From Perca fluviatilis (taxonomy: Eukaryota > Chordata > Actinopteri > Perciformes > Percidae), in contig NC_053123.1 in assembly GCF_010015445.1 (NCBI RefSeq), positions 10,761,934 through 10,825,933 of the forward strand: a DNA stretch of 64,000 bases, written 5' to 3'. How positions within the stretch are numbered: position 1 is the first letter of the stretch; every line of letters begins with the position of its first letter. Shown piece by piece: positions 51,741-61,113 of the stretch. The position numbers were made by a program, and so were the translations under genes. The notes below the pieces were generated by a model, which was not told where the DNA came from, made no database searches, and saw only the letters and a list, made by a program, of their open reading frames with translations.

Positions 51741-52570
51741 CGGTAGGGTTCCACACAATGAAATACCTTGCGAATTTTGGCCAGCGAAAGTTTGCCTCGG
51801 GGGCGTGGTCGCGAAAACGACACACAACATTTTTTTTTAAATGTCCCGGGCTGTCAGAAGACAGGGCGGTAAAAATTCACAGCAGCAAACCATCGGTAAA
51901 ATGTTAGCTCATAAATGCTCTGGTAACCTGGCTATGTAGCCTAACTGCCTTGCTATGCTTACAATGAAATGCAATGTCCGAACATGCTAGCAGTTGACCT
52001 GTCGGCTGGCTGAATCATTTTGAGTGTTTAAACTATCTACAGTGGTCTATTTGGTGGTGTGTTTGCCCTGTTTAAGTTCGTGTGACATATAAACGACAAT
52101 ACGTGTTGCTACAAGCGTCAATGTTCGCCAACAAAACATGTAATCACACAAATGCACAAGTAGCCTAGCTAGCTAGCTGCCTGGCTAGGCTACAATGAAA
52201 TCCAATGTCCGAACATGCTAGCGATTAGCCTGTCGGCTAGCTGAAAAGTTTGAGTGTTTAAACTAACATATACAGTGATCTATTTAGTTGTGTATGTGCC
52301 CTAACTATGTTCGTGTGTCATATAAAACACAATTCGTGTTGATAGAAGAGGCATCTTTGTCAGACTTTTTTTGTAACTCCCGCCTCCAAACACAAACACA
52401 CGGACCTGATTGGCTCTCGAGTGGTCCTCGTTTGAATAAAGTTAAACGTTCGTCAACTTTATTTCGCTCCCCTCGGCGATTCGCTCTCATCTCGCTCAAT
52501 CAGGGCGAATTTCGTCTCCATTCAACCTCAATGAGAGCAAAGCGAAATTTCGCTGTGTGGAAACCTACCG
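51741..52570. mobile_element. PIF/Harbinger-like MITE with TAA target duplication
   Basis: Begins CGGTAGGGTTCCACACA and ends TGTGTGGAAACCTACCG, with TAA on both sides (51738-51740, 52571-52573). A 3 bp TWA duplication is a Harbinger hallmark. The 830 bp interior contains a direct duplication of about 160 bp (51955-52115 and 52190-52345, marker AATGTCCGAACATGCTAGC). No transposase is seen. It sits 20 bp from the right end of the hAT element. Confidence 0.82.
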
Positions 52571-52590
52571 TAATGAACACACTGCCCCTG

Positions 52591-54194
52591 ATTACAGACA
52601 TTACAGTTAGACATTACAGACATTACAGTTAGACATTACAGACATTGCAGTTAGACATTACAGACATTTCAGTTAGACATTACAGACATTACAGTTAGAC
52701 ATTACAGTTAGATAAAATTAACAACATGTATTGCATAGACATTAAAAATTAAAAAAAAAAAAAATAGAAAAAAAAAAAAAAAAAAGAAAAAAAATTAGAC
52801 ATTTGAGACATTACAGTTAGAAATTACAGACATTACAGTTAGATATTACAGAGATTGCAGTTAGACTTTACAATTAGACATTACAGACATTACAGTTAGA
52901 CATTACAGACATTACAGTTAGACATTACAGTTAGACATTACAAACATTACAGTTAGACATTACAGACATTACAGTTAGACATTACAGACTTTACAGTTAG
53001 ACATTACAGACATTACAGTTATACATTAGAGACATTACAGTTAGACATTATAGACATTGCAGTTAGACATTACAGTTAGACATTACAGACATTTCAGTTA
53101 GACATTACAGACATTACAGTTAGACATTACAGTTAGACATTACAGACATTACAGACATTGCAGTTAGACATTACAGACATTACAGTTAGGCATTACAGTT
53201 AGATATTACAGTTAGACATTACAGACATTGCAGTTAGACATTTGAGACATTACAGTTAGAAATTACAGACATTACAGTTAGACATTACAGAGATTGCAGT
53301 TAGACTTTACAGTTAGACATTAGAGACATTACAGTTAGACATTACAGACATTACAGTTATACATTACAGACATTACAGTTAGACATTATAGACATTGCAG
53401 TTAGACATTACAGTTAGACATTACAGACATTTCAGTTAGACATTACAGACATTACAGTTAGACATTACAGTTACATTACAGACATTACAGATAGACATTA
53501 CAGACATTACAGTTAGACATTACAGACATTACAGACATTGCAGTTAGACATTACAGACATTACAGTTAGGCATTACAGTTAGATATTACAGTTAGACATT
53601 ACAGACATTGCAGTTAGACATTTGAGACATTACAGTTAGAAATTACAGACATTACAGTTAGACATTACAGAGATTGCAGTTAGAATTTACAGTTAGACAT
53701 TAGAGACATTACAGTTAGACATTACAGACATTACAGTTATACATTAGAGACATTACAGTTAGACATTATAGACATTGCAGTTAGACATTACAGTTAGACA
53801 TTACAGACATTTCAGTTAGACATTACAGACATTACAGTTAGACATTACAGTTACATTACAGACATTACAGATAGACATTACAGACATTACAGTTAGACAT
53901 TACAGACATTACAGACATTGCAGTTAGACATTACAGACATTACAGTTAGGCATTACAGTTAGATATTACAGTTAGACATTACAGACATTGCAGTTAGACA
54001 TTTGAGACATTACAGTTAGAAATTACAGACATTACAGTTAGACATTACAGAGATTGCAGTTAGACTTTACAGTTAGACATTAGAGACATTACAGTTAGAC
54101 ATTACAGACATTACAGTTAGACATTACAGACATTACAGTTAGACATTACAGACATTACAGTTAGGCATTACAGATATCACAGTTAGACATTACA
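52591..54194. repeat. Satellite array, block 4, with 380 bp higher-order repeat
   Basis: Same modules. The marker TTTGAGACATTACAGTTAG recurs at 53241, 53621 and 54001, exactly 380 bp apart, with neighbouring variants in the same order. An earlier marker is at 52803. An A-rich interruption (52735-52797) of about 60 bp breaks the array. The right edge is the foldback at 54195. Confidence 0.96.
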
Positions 54195-54920
54195 GGCAGG
54201 CAGGTTTTTATTTTTAAAGGCCAGTTATTTCATGGATCCAGGTTACTATGCATCCTGATAAAGTCCCCTTGGCCTTTGGAATTAAAATTGCCCCACATCA
54301 TCACATACCCTTCACCATACCCAGAGATTGGCATGGGGTACTTTCCATAAAATCATCTCTCTATCATCTCTTTATCAGGATGCATTGTATACAGGATACT
54401 ATGCATCCTGATAAAGTTCCCTTGGCCTTTGGAATTAAAATAGCCCCCCATCATCACATACCCTTCACCATACCTAGAGATTGGCATGGTTTTATGTCGG
54501 TTAGCCTAATAGCTGGTTTGATTTGCATTGAGAGACGATCTTATGGAAAGTACCCCATGCCAATCTCTAGGTATGGTGAAGGGTATGTGATGATGTGGGG
54601 CTATTTTAATTCCAAAGGCCAAGGGAACTTTATCAGGATGCATAGTATCCTGGATCCATGAAATAACTGGCCTGTAATAATAAAATTCTGCCTGCCTCTA
54701 TGGGAATTTAACATAGGGGTGTACTCACTTTTGTTGCCAGCGGTTTAATGGCTGTGTGTTGAGTTATTTTGAGGGGACAGCACATTTACACTGTTCTACA
54801 AGCTGTATACTTAATACTTTACATTGTAGCAAAGTGTAATTTCTTCAGTGTTGTCCCATTAAAAGATATAATGAAATATTTACTAAAATGTGAGGGGTCT
54901 ACTCACTTTTGTGATAGTCT
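54195..54920 (+). mobile_element. Rearranged Tc1-type fragment: inverted transposase pieces plus 3' end
   Basis: The arm 54195-54345 (GGCAGGCAGG ... AGGCCAGTTATTTCATGGAT) is inverted at 54540-54697, and a further minus-oriented partial copy lies at 54396-54490. The right arm read on the plus strand contains transposase sequence (GYVMMWGYFNSKGQGNFIR). It continues into a Tc1-like 3' end with the twofold GTACTCACTTTTGTTGCCAG / TCTACTCACTTTTGTGATA motif. Three copies in mixed orientation indicate local inversion-duplication after insertion. Confidence 0.75.
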
Positions 54921-54929
54921 AGGATTTCT

Positions 54930-55620
54930 GTATAAATCAATCGTAAGATACAAGGGACTATGATCTGAGATATCAATATTACCTATTGCACAGTTGGTGA
55001 TTCTATGTCTGTCTGTATTGTATTGTATTATGTACATCAGGAAGTAATCAATCCTTGTGTATAGAGAGTGGGGATGGGAAAAGTGGTTATAGTCTCGAGC
55101 TGTTGGATGTAGATCCTTCTACACGTCAATGATTCCTATCTCTCGCATCACAGTATTGATTTTCTTATTAATTTTAGTTTGTCTAGTGCCCGTACCTGAT
55201 GAATCTAATTTATCATTAAGCCTTACATTCAAGTCTCCACCACATATCAAAACTCCTTCAGCATCTGATGTCATGTCAAATATCTGCCTAAAAAAGTGCG
55301 TACACATTCAACAGGGTAATGAGGGAACCTTCCAGCTTCCCTTTGATTAGCACATATCTCCCTTCCTTATCTTTTTTATCCAATATATGTTCATAGTTAA
55401 CTGTACTTCGAATTAAAATGGCCACCCCTCTCTTATTGCCAGATACATGTGATGATGAAAAAACATGTTTAAACCCCAATCTACCTAGTTTTGTGTGTTC
55501 TGTTGCATTTAAATGGGTTTCCTGTAAGAAAGCTATATGTGTTTTTTCCTTTTTTAATTTGGATAGTACCTTGCCCCATTTGATTGGATTGTGGACACCG
55601 TTTACATTAAATTAGGTGAT
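54930..55620 (-). pseudogene. L1 ORF2 endonuclease domain (broken)
   Basis: Reading leftward: NVNGVHNPIKWGKVLSKLKK, IAFLQETHL (catalytic Glu), GNKRGVAILIRSTVNYE, a segment ending LLNVYALF, then GGDLNVRLNDKLDSSG (Asp/Asn pair). Near 55120 a stop replaces the expected Trp. Further on YTRIDYFLMY and IDISDHSPL (SDH) complete the APE fold near 54960. At least one frameshift lies near 55290-55300. No RT domain is present before the element ends. Confidence 0.85.
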
Positions 55621-55817
55621 TTTTATCCCTTCCATATTGCAAGTTTACTCCCATTCAAGTTTGCTTTCTTACTTTTTAATCTCAAAGCATTTAACCATTC
55701 CTCCACTTTAACAAGAAAAAATTATGAATAAGAAAAAGAACAATAAACATAAAACATCTCAACATCAATTCTTGAAGCTTCCAAATGAAAGGTCTGAACT
55801 ATGACCTTGATAGAGCC

Positions 55818-56637
55818 AGATAACTAACTGGCCCAACTGCTTCTCTTCATAATTGTTAGATTAATAATACATAACAAAGTAGAGGGAGGCAGGCCAGCCA
55901 AGCCAGATCCGGCAGGGGGAGAGTTCTAAGCCCGAAAACGCTACCTCTCCTTATGACCTGTCTCTCTTAGTTACCTGTTATAGTTACGCTGTTATAGTCC
56001 TAGACTGCCGGGGGACTTCCTTCCTTTGACACACTGAGCTGCTCTCTCCTCTCCCTTTCTATTACTGTTACTATTACTATTACTATTTGTGTGCAGCCCG
56101 TCCCAGAAATGCTTGTTACTTGTTAATCCTAGCTTCTGGGGAGTTTACTCCCGGAGTCCTTATGCTTTTTTCCCCAGTGTATTTCCTTTGAGAACGTTGG
56201 CACCAAGACCCTGGTTGCAGCTGTCGCGCGTGGTCCTGCTGCACTCCCTGCTGAGCTCAGCGATGCCCTGCAATGTCATGCTGCGTCCTGCTGAACCCTG
56301 CAGCTTCCCGCTACATCCAGTCACTGTTCCATTATTAATGTGACTACTATCGCCACTGTTCATCACACCCCCAACCGGCTCGTCAGACACCGCCTACCAA
56401 GAGCCTGGGTCTGTCCGAGGTTTCTTCCCAAGAGGGAGTTTTTCCTCGCCACTGTCGCACTGCTTGCTCTTGAGGGAATTACTGGAATTGTTGGAATTGT
56501 TGGGGCTTTGTAAATTATAGAGTGTGGTCTAGACCTACTCTATCTGTAAAGTGTCTCGAGATAACTTATGTTATGATTTGATACTATAAATAAAATTGAA
56601 TTGAATTGAATTGAATTGAATTGAATTGAATTGAATA
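55818..56637 (+). mobile_element. L2/Maui-like 3' UTR fragment inserted in the L1 element
   Basis: Matches 43890-44728 from CTAACTGGCCCA through the ATTGA-repeat end, which here has seven repeats. Heavily 5'-truncated, with no coding sequence. Its orientation is opposite to the L1. Small indels against the other copy include loss of an about 60 bp stretch near 56310. Confidence 0.88.
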
Positions 56638-56961
56638 GATAGATCTGAGGGAAAACCCCTGTCAAAGTCAAGGGGCCCTCACCTATATTGTTGGTAATAA
56701 AATAAAAAAGTCCTTTGCATGGTTCAACCCCCCCTTCACCCCTCCCATTCCTCCCTATTTTCTCTAAATGAAGAGCAATCAAACAAGTCAGCAATTCCCC
56801 TTTTCTTCTGAGATAAAGTTGGTGGCCTAATATAGTCACCATGGGCAAAGAGGTGTAACGTAATTAGCATAATTCTCACCAAATAAAGTCCACAGTTCGT
56901 TCCGGGGTTTTTCCCCCCTTAAAGGTTCAATATAGTGCTATTGGTCTCACCTCCGCTCCTT

Positions 56962-57863
56962 TCAGTCTTTCTGAAGGGCCTCCATGTCTCGAATGAGGCT
57001 GTGAGACAGCATCTCTCCTCTGCGCGGGCCGTGTGCTGTCTGCCAGCCAGCTCGATTCAGTTCCTTGTGCAGCCTTTCGCCTTCTGAAATGGACGTTTGT
57101 ATTCCCAACAACACCAAATCCTCCACTGCCTCCCAGGCAGAATTATACGTTTTGACATGGTCTCTCAAATGGACCTTTAGCTTCGCTGGATATGGGGTCT
57201 CAAATTTGATATTTTTTTCCTTCAGTTGTTTTTTGATGTCAGCGTACTTGCATCTTCTCTTTTGCAGAGTTGGTGACTAATCATGATCCATGTAGAGCTT
57301 TTTCCCATTATACTGCAAACTTTTTGTGTTCCACGCCTTAGCCAGTACCTGCTGCTTGTGATGGTGGTTAGCGAATCTTACTATGAGTGACCGCGAGGGG
57401 GCATGATCCTCAGTAGGTTTCTGTTGGAGAGACCTATGAGCTCTTTCAATTTTGAAGGCAAAGTCCGAGGGTAAATTCAGTAGCTCCCTAAAGAAAGACT
57501 CAGTCCATTGAACTATAAACCCGTTTCCGACTCTTCTACTACCACATAGATTCGCAGATTGTTCCTCCTTGTAAAGTTTTCCAACTCTTCACATCTTTCC
57601 TCGAGTTGCGTCTCTCAGCACAGCAACTACCCTAGCAGGCATGTAGAGCGTGCAGATTCTTCCTGATTAATCTGGTCTTCTGCGTGGCTTAAACGTTCTC
57701 CCATTTTCTCGACTGATTGCTCAAGGCAAGTTAGTGCTGCAGTCATTGTCGTCATTTTGTCATTGCTCTCCCATCTGAATGATTTTAGCTCGGATGACTT
57801 TGTGCTGTTCTTCACTTTAGTAAACCTCGTTTTCTCTCTCGCAGTTCTGCCCTGGTGACTCAT
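56962..57863 (-). pseudogene. L1 ORF1p (coiled coil, RRM, C-terminal domain), frameshifted
   Basis: The frame 57863-57627 begins MSHQGRTAREKTRFTKV and holds a coiled-coil stretch (TCLEQSVEKMGERLSHAEDQ). The RRM follows in shifted frames near 57590-57370 (RRNNLRIYV, FKIERAHRSL, PSRSLIVRFANHHHK), then the C-terminal domain (57280-56962: KYADIKKQLKEKNIKFETPY, PAKLKVHL). ORF1p trimerises and coats L1 RNA. Indels near 57610, 57500 and 57280 break it. Confidence 0.82.
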
Positions 57864-57975
57864 TTTGACTTCTTACATATTATCATGCCACTTTTGAATA
57901 AGTAAATTGAGGGAGGATATGGAAGAAGGTTTAGGTACTAACAAGCCGCCGCCATGACAGTCGTCGAAACCGGAA

Positions 57976-58058
57976 GCCCACACTATCAGTTTTACTGGAA
58001 ATGTAATTTTGTCATCCTTTCAATTTCTTTTTAATAACTTTGATTACTGCAGCGTACC
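57976..58058. other. Short spacer, nothing recognised
   Basis: Sequence between the L1 5' end and the target duplication of the next MITE. Confidence 0.4.
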
Positions 58059-58065
58059 TGTTTAG

Positions 58066-58736
58066 CAACCCGGTCTCACGCCAGTTTGTGAAATAGTCAC
58101 ATTATTTTGATATATTGATTTGTGTACAGGTCACGATTTTGACGTTTATTTTGTGTACACGTCACGATTTTTTAATGTGTACAGGTCACAATTTTTGAAC
58201 CTGCTCTGGGGGACGCAACAACGGGGAAAACAAGCACCACACGCCGGCCACAACAACAGGACGGACTGCCACATGTGGGACGCGATCCCCGGGCGCAACC
58301 CCAGGTGGACGGGCACACAACAACAGGGAAATGAAATGCCACAACAACGGGACGGTTGTGTTTAGGAAAAGAAGAACGGGGAAAGGAACCGTCACAGGCA
58401 GGAGAGGCCGACAACAGCGGGACGTTTGTGGTTAGGAAGAGAATAATGCGGAAAGGAACTGCAACACGCGGGACGCGATCCCCGGTCTCCGGGGTGAAAG
58501 TCCTGTGTTGTTTGACCCATCCACCACCCCGACCAGCCTCCCTGCGCAGACTTTCGCCTTATCAATACTGCTCGCTACCGTAATTGTTTTGTGATCACGA
58601 AATATGCTTCCCATTGAAATACATTACTCTAAAATTCGTAATCACCACACGAAAAAAACGACATTATCATGTCCTGTCCATAAATCAATAGATTCAATAA
58701 CGTGACCATATCACGAATTGCCATGAGACTGGGCTG
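58066..58736. mobile_element. MITE with 13 bp imperfect TIRs and 7 bp target duplication
   Basis: Left end CAACCCGGTCTCA and right end (read inward) CAGCCCAGTCTCA match at 11 of 13. TGTTTAG flanks both sides (58059-58065 and 58737-58743). The centre is GC-rich with CAACAACGGGACGG-type repeats, unlike its AT-rich surroundings. Open frames here have no motifs. Confidence 0.75.
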
Positions 58737-58989
58737 TGTTTAGCCTGTATAGCGGCTAGCATTCCTGACTCCCGCTCTTTGGCAGAATTATTCTGCAGTA
58801 TTCCTCTTCTTTCAGACTGTCCTCCCAAGAAGAAGGACAGCATCGTTTTAGCAAGTGCCAAAAAATTACATGTGTTTACGATCAAGTAACAAAGCCCGCT
58901 AGAGGTCGCGTAACCCTAACAAAGCAGTCATTTGAATCATCCTACGGTTAGGAGCATCAGATCAGAAATTGTTCTATGTGTGATTCTAG

Positions 58990-59533
58990 GGCACATGTGT
59001 CAAATCCGGCCCGCTGCAGATTTAGATCCGACCCGTATATCAATTTGGGTTCACAATAAATTTTGTCCCGCCCAAAAACAGAGGAAAGTGTTTTTTAAAC
59101 TGCAATTACTTGACATTCAAAGCAGACATATGGCAGATTTGCCGACTCTGAGACTGATAAATTCCCCCAGAAGCAAAGAGAGAGTTTTCATATTCTGGCT
59201 GAGAAACAGGTTGTTGTTAAAAAAAAGAATTATCATTGTTTTGCTTGATTTGCTAAATTCTAAGGAACTCTTTTGATGACTTTTGTAGGGCTTCATGTCA
59301 ACAAAAATGTCGGAAAAAGCAACAAATTTACAAAAAGGTGACAAATGTCTGAGAAAGCCACAAAAAAGTCGCAACAAAAACAACAAAAATTTGGAAAAAA
59401 TCTACCAAAATGTAAAAAAAAAAAGTGACATGCAGTAACAAAAGCACGTTAATAAACCCTATACATGTCTGGCCCTTGGTGTGATTCTATTTTTCCAGTG
59501 TGGCCCTTAGTGAAAATGAGTTTGACACCCCGT
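58990..59533. mobile_element. hAT-type MITE (decayed)
   Basis: Left end GGCACATGTGTCAAATCCGG and right end TGAAAATGAGTTTGACACCC resemble the widespread vertebrate hAT-type terminus with GTGTCAAAC. TTCTAG lies just outside both ends, a partial target duplication. The interior has repeated ACAAAAA-type motifs and no coding potential. Confidence 0.6.
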
Positions 59534-59843
59534 TCTAGTAGCATTTTTTAATTTTCTTTCAAGTATAGTTAAATATTTACACAGAAAATCGACTGTAAAC
59601 TGTTACTACAATTAGGGGAGAACGTGTAGATTTACCTAAAATCGCCAGGAGCTTCACATACTCTGTTGTGCCTAGTTCAGCACCACAGTGCCTCCCCACC
59701 CTTCATTCATAGGTATTCACACAATGTGCTTGTTGCTGCAATGTAACATATTCTCAACTGACCACTGTCTAAATGAATCTTTCCATCTGCCCCATCTTTG
59801 CAGTGGCCCTCTGTGTGTCTTCATCTGAAACAGTGTTTATTTG

Positions 59844-60028
59844 CAGAGGTGTATAGTCCAGGTGCCAGAAAGTAAAAATCCTGCCATGTTTTTGGATCTG
59901 CCTCTACATCTAGAACAGGTGTTTTCACTAACGAGCTCATCTACCTGGTAGAGGAGCTGGTTTAGTGATGGTTGGGACAGCTGCTGGACAGGATTTCTAC
60001 TTTCTGGCACCTGGACTATACACCTCTG
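59844..60028. mobile_element. hAT-type MITE (185 bp) with perfect 8 bp target duplication
   Basis: CAGAGGTGTATAGTCCAGGT at the left is perfectly inverted at the right end; similarity continues for about 40 bp through GCCAGAAAGTA. TTTATTTG occurs exactly at 59836-59843 and 60029-60036. Confidence 0.93.
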
Positions 60029-60036
60029 TTTATTTG

Positions 60037-60588
60037 TAACAATAATCTTAGAGCTCATCATGGCGCTAATTAAAACAAGCAATCTAATTAAAATGGACTT
60101 GGCTCATTTGAGATTTCAGTTTTGAGTTTATTTAGGTCTGAACTTGCTGTGGTTGCACAGCTTGAAGTCATCTCTGGAGGATCTGATTAGTTTTGTTTCA
60201 TTTGAAAACTGGGTGCCACATTAATGCGCATCAAAGAGTTTGTTCACAGTCTCATTAACCCTGCAGGCATTAGTGCTGTGATGATGTTGCATCATAATCG
60301 TTATGGTCATCCAGTGAGCAAATACAAGTAAAGCTATGGTTTACTGCTTACAATTTCGTTAACGTGTTGCAACTGATACTCTTAAATCTACTTGCTTAGT
60401 TTGATCTGTGGACAATTTTCACTTTCTCTCATGGCATTGACAACATGTAACCAAACAGGGACAGCAAAGCATATTTTTAAAAATATGTTCTGAGGTTGTA
60501 TAGTAAGTGGCATATTTGGCTGCAGTGGAGGAAATGACGGCTGTATTATGAAGTTAGGGTAGGCCATTTCTATCACTAAACCTGAACC
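60037..60588. other. No gene recognised (552 bp)
   Basis: Sequence of ordinary composition with no repeat match elsewhere in the window and no coding motif. Confidence 0.45.
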
Positions 60589-61113
60589 TTAAAGTGCTCA
60601 TATTATGGTCATTTTCAGGTTCATAATTGTATTTAGAGGTTGTACCAGAATAGGTTTACGTGGTTTCATTTTTTTTTCAAGAAACACCATATTTTTGTCG
60701 TACTGCACATTGCTGCAGCTCCTCTTTTCACCTTGTGTGTTGAGCTCTCCGTTTTAGCTACAGAGTGAGGCATCGCACTTCTGTTCCATCTTTGTTGGGA
60801 GTCGCACATGCGCAGTTGGTAAGGACTACCAGCCAGTCAGAAGCAGAGTATGAGGGCGTGCCACTCTAGCAGCTAGGCGAGCATTATAACGTGTGTTACA
60901 AAGTGACGCACGTTCGTCACGGAAGTAAAGGCTGGACTACAATAGAGCTGTTTGGAGCAGTTTGTGAACAGTATTTTCTGTTGGAGATGGTAAGTCCCTT
61001 TGGGGTGGACTTTGGGCTTTTTCACTTTGTAAACCTATAACGTGCACAAAAAAGATATATAACACAATAAAGGAAAGGGTAAAAGCCAAAAAGCATAATA
61101 TGAGCACTTTAAT
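60589..61113. mobile_element. MITE with TTAA ends (second copy, inverted relative to 16139)
   Basis: Begins TTAAAGTGCTCATATTATGG and ends GCATAATATGAGCACTTTAA. Its body is the reverse complement of the copy at 16139-16648 with scattered differences, for example matching GCATTATAACGTGTGTTACA. No coding capacity. Confidence 0.88.

Larger units (their letters stand above)
46326..52590 (-). mobile_element. hAT DNA transposon with nested insertions
   Basis: Both sides are satellite. Left terminus CAGTGGCAG and right terminus read inward CAGGGGCAG agree at 8 of 9 bases. The 8 bp outside are TAGACAGA and ATTACAGA, matching at 5 of 8, which could be a decayed hAT-type 8 bp duplication made in satellite. 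The coding strand is minus (51378 to 49135). A mariner-type MITE (49628-49840), a Harbinger-like MITE (51741-52570) and probably a further insertion (about 46900-48632) inflate it to 6.3 kb. Confidence 0.8.
54921..57975 (-). mobile_element. L1-type LINE, 3'-truncated, split by an L2 insertion
   Basis: Minus strand: 5' UTR to about 57975, ORF1 57863-56962, intergenic sequence to 56640, the L2 insertion 55818-56637, then ORF2 endonuclease to about 54925 where the Tc1 fragment begins. No RT follows, so the 3' part was lost or displaced. Both ORFs carry frameshifts. L1 assignment rests on the ORF1 coiled coil/RRM/CTD layout and the endonuclease sequence. Confidence 0.82.
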
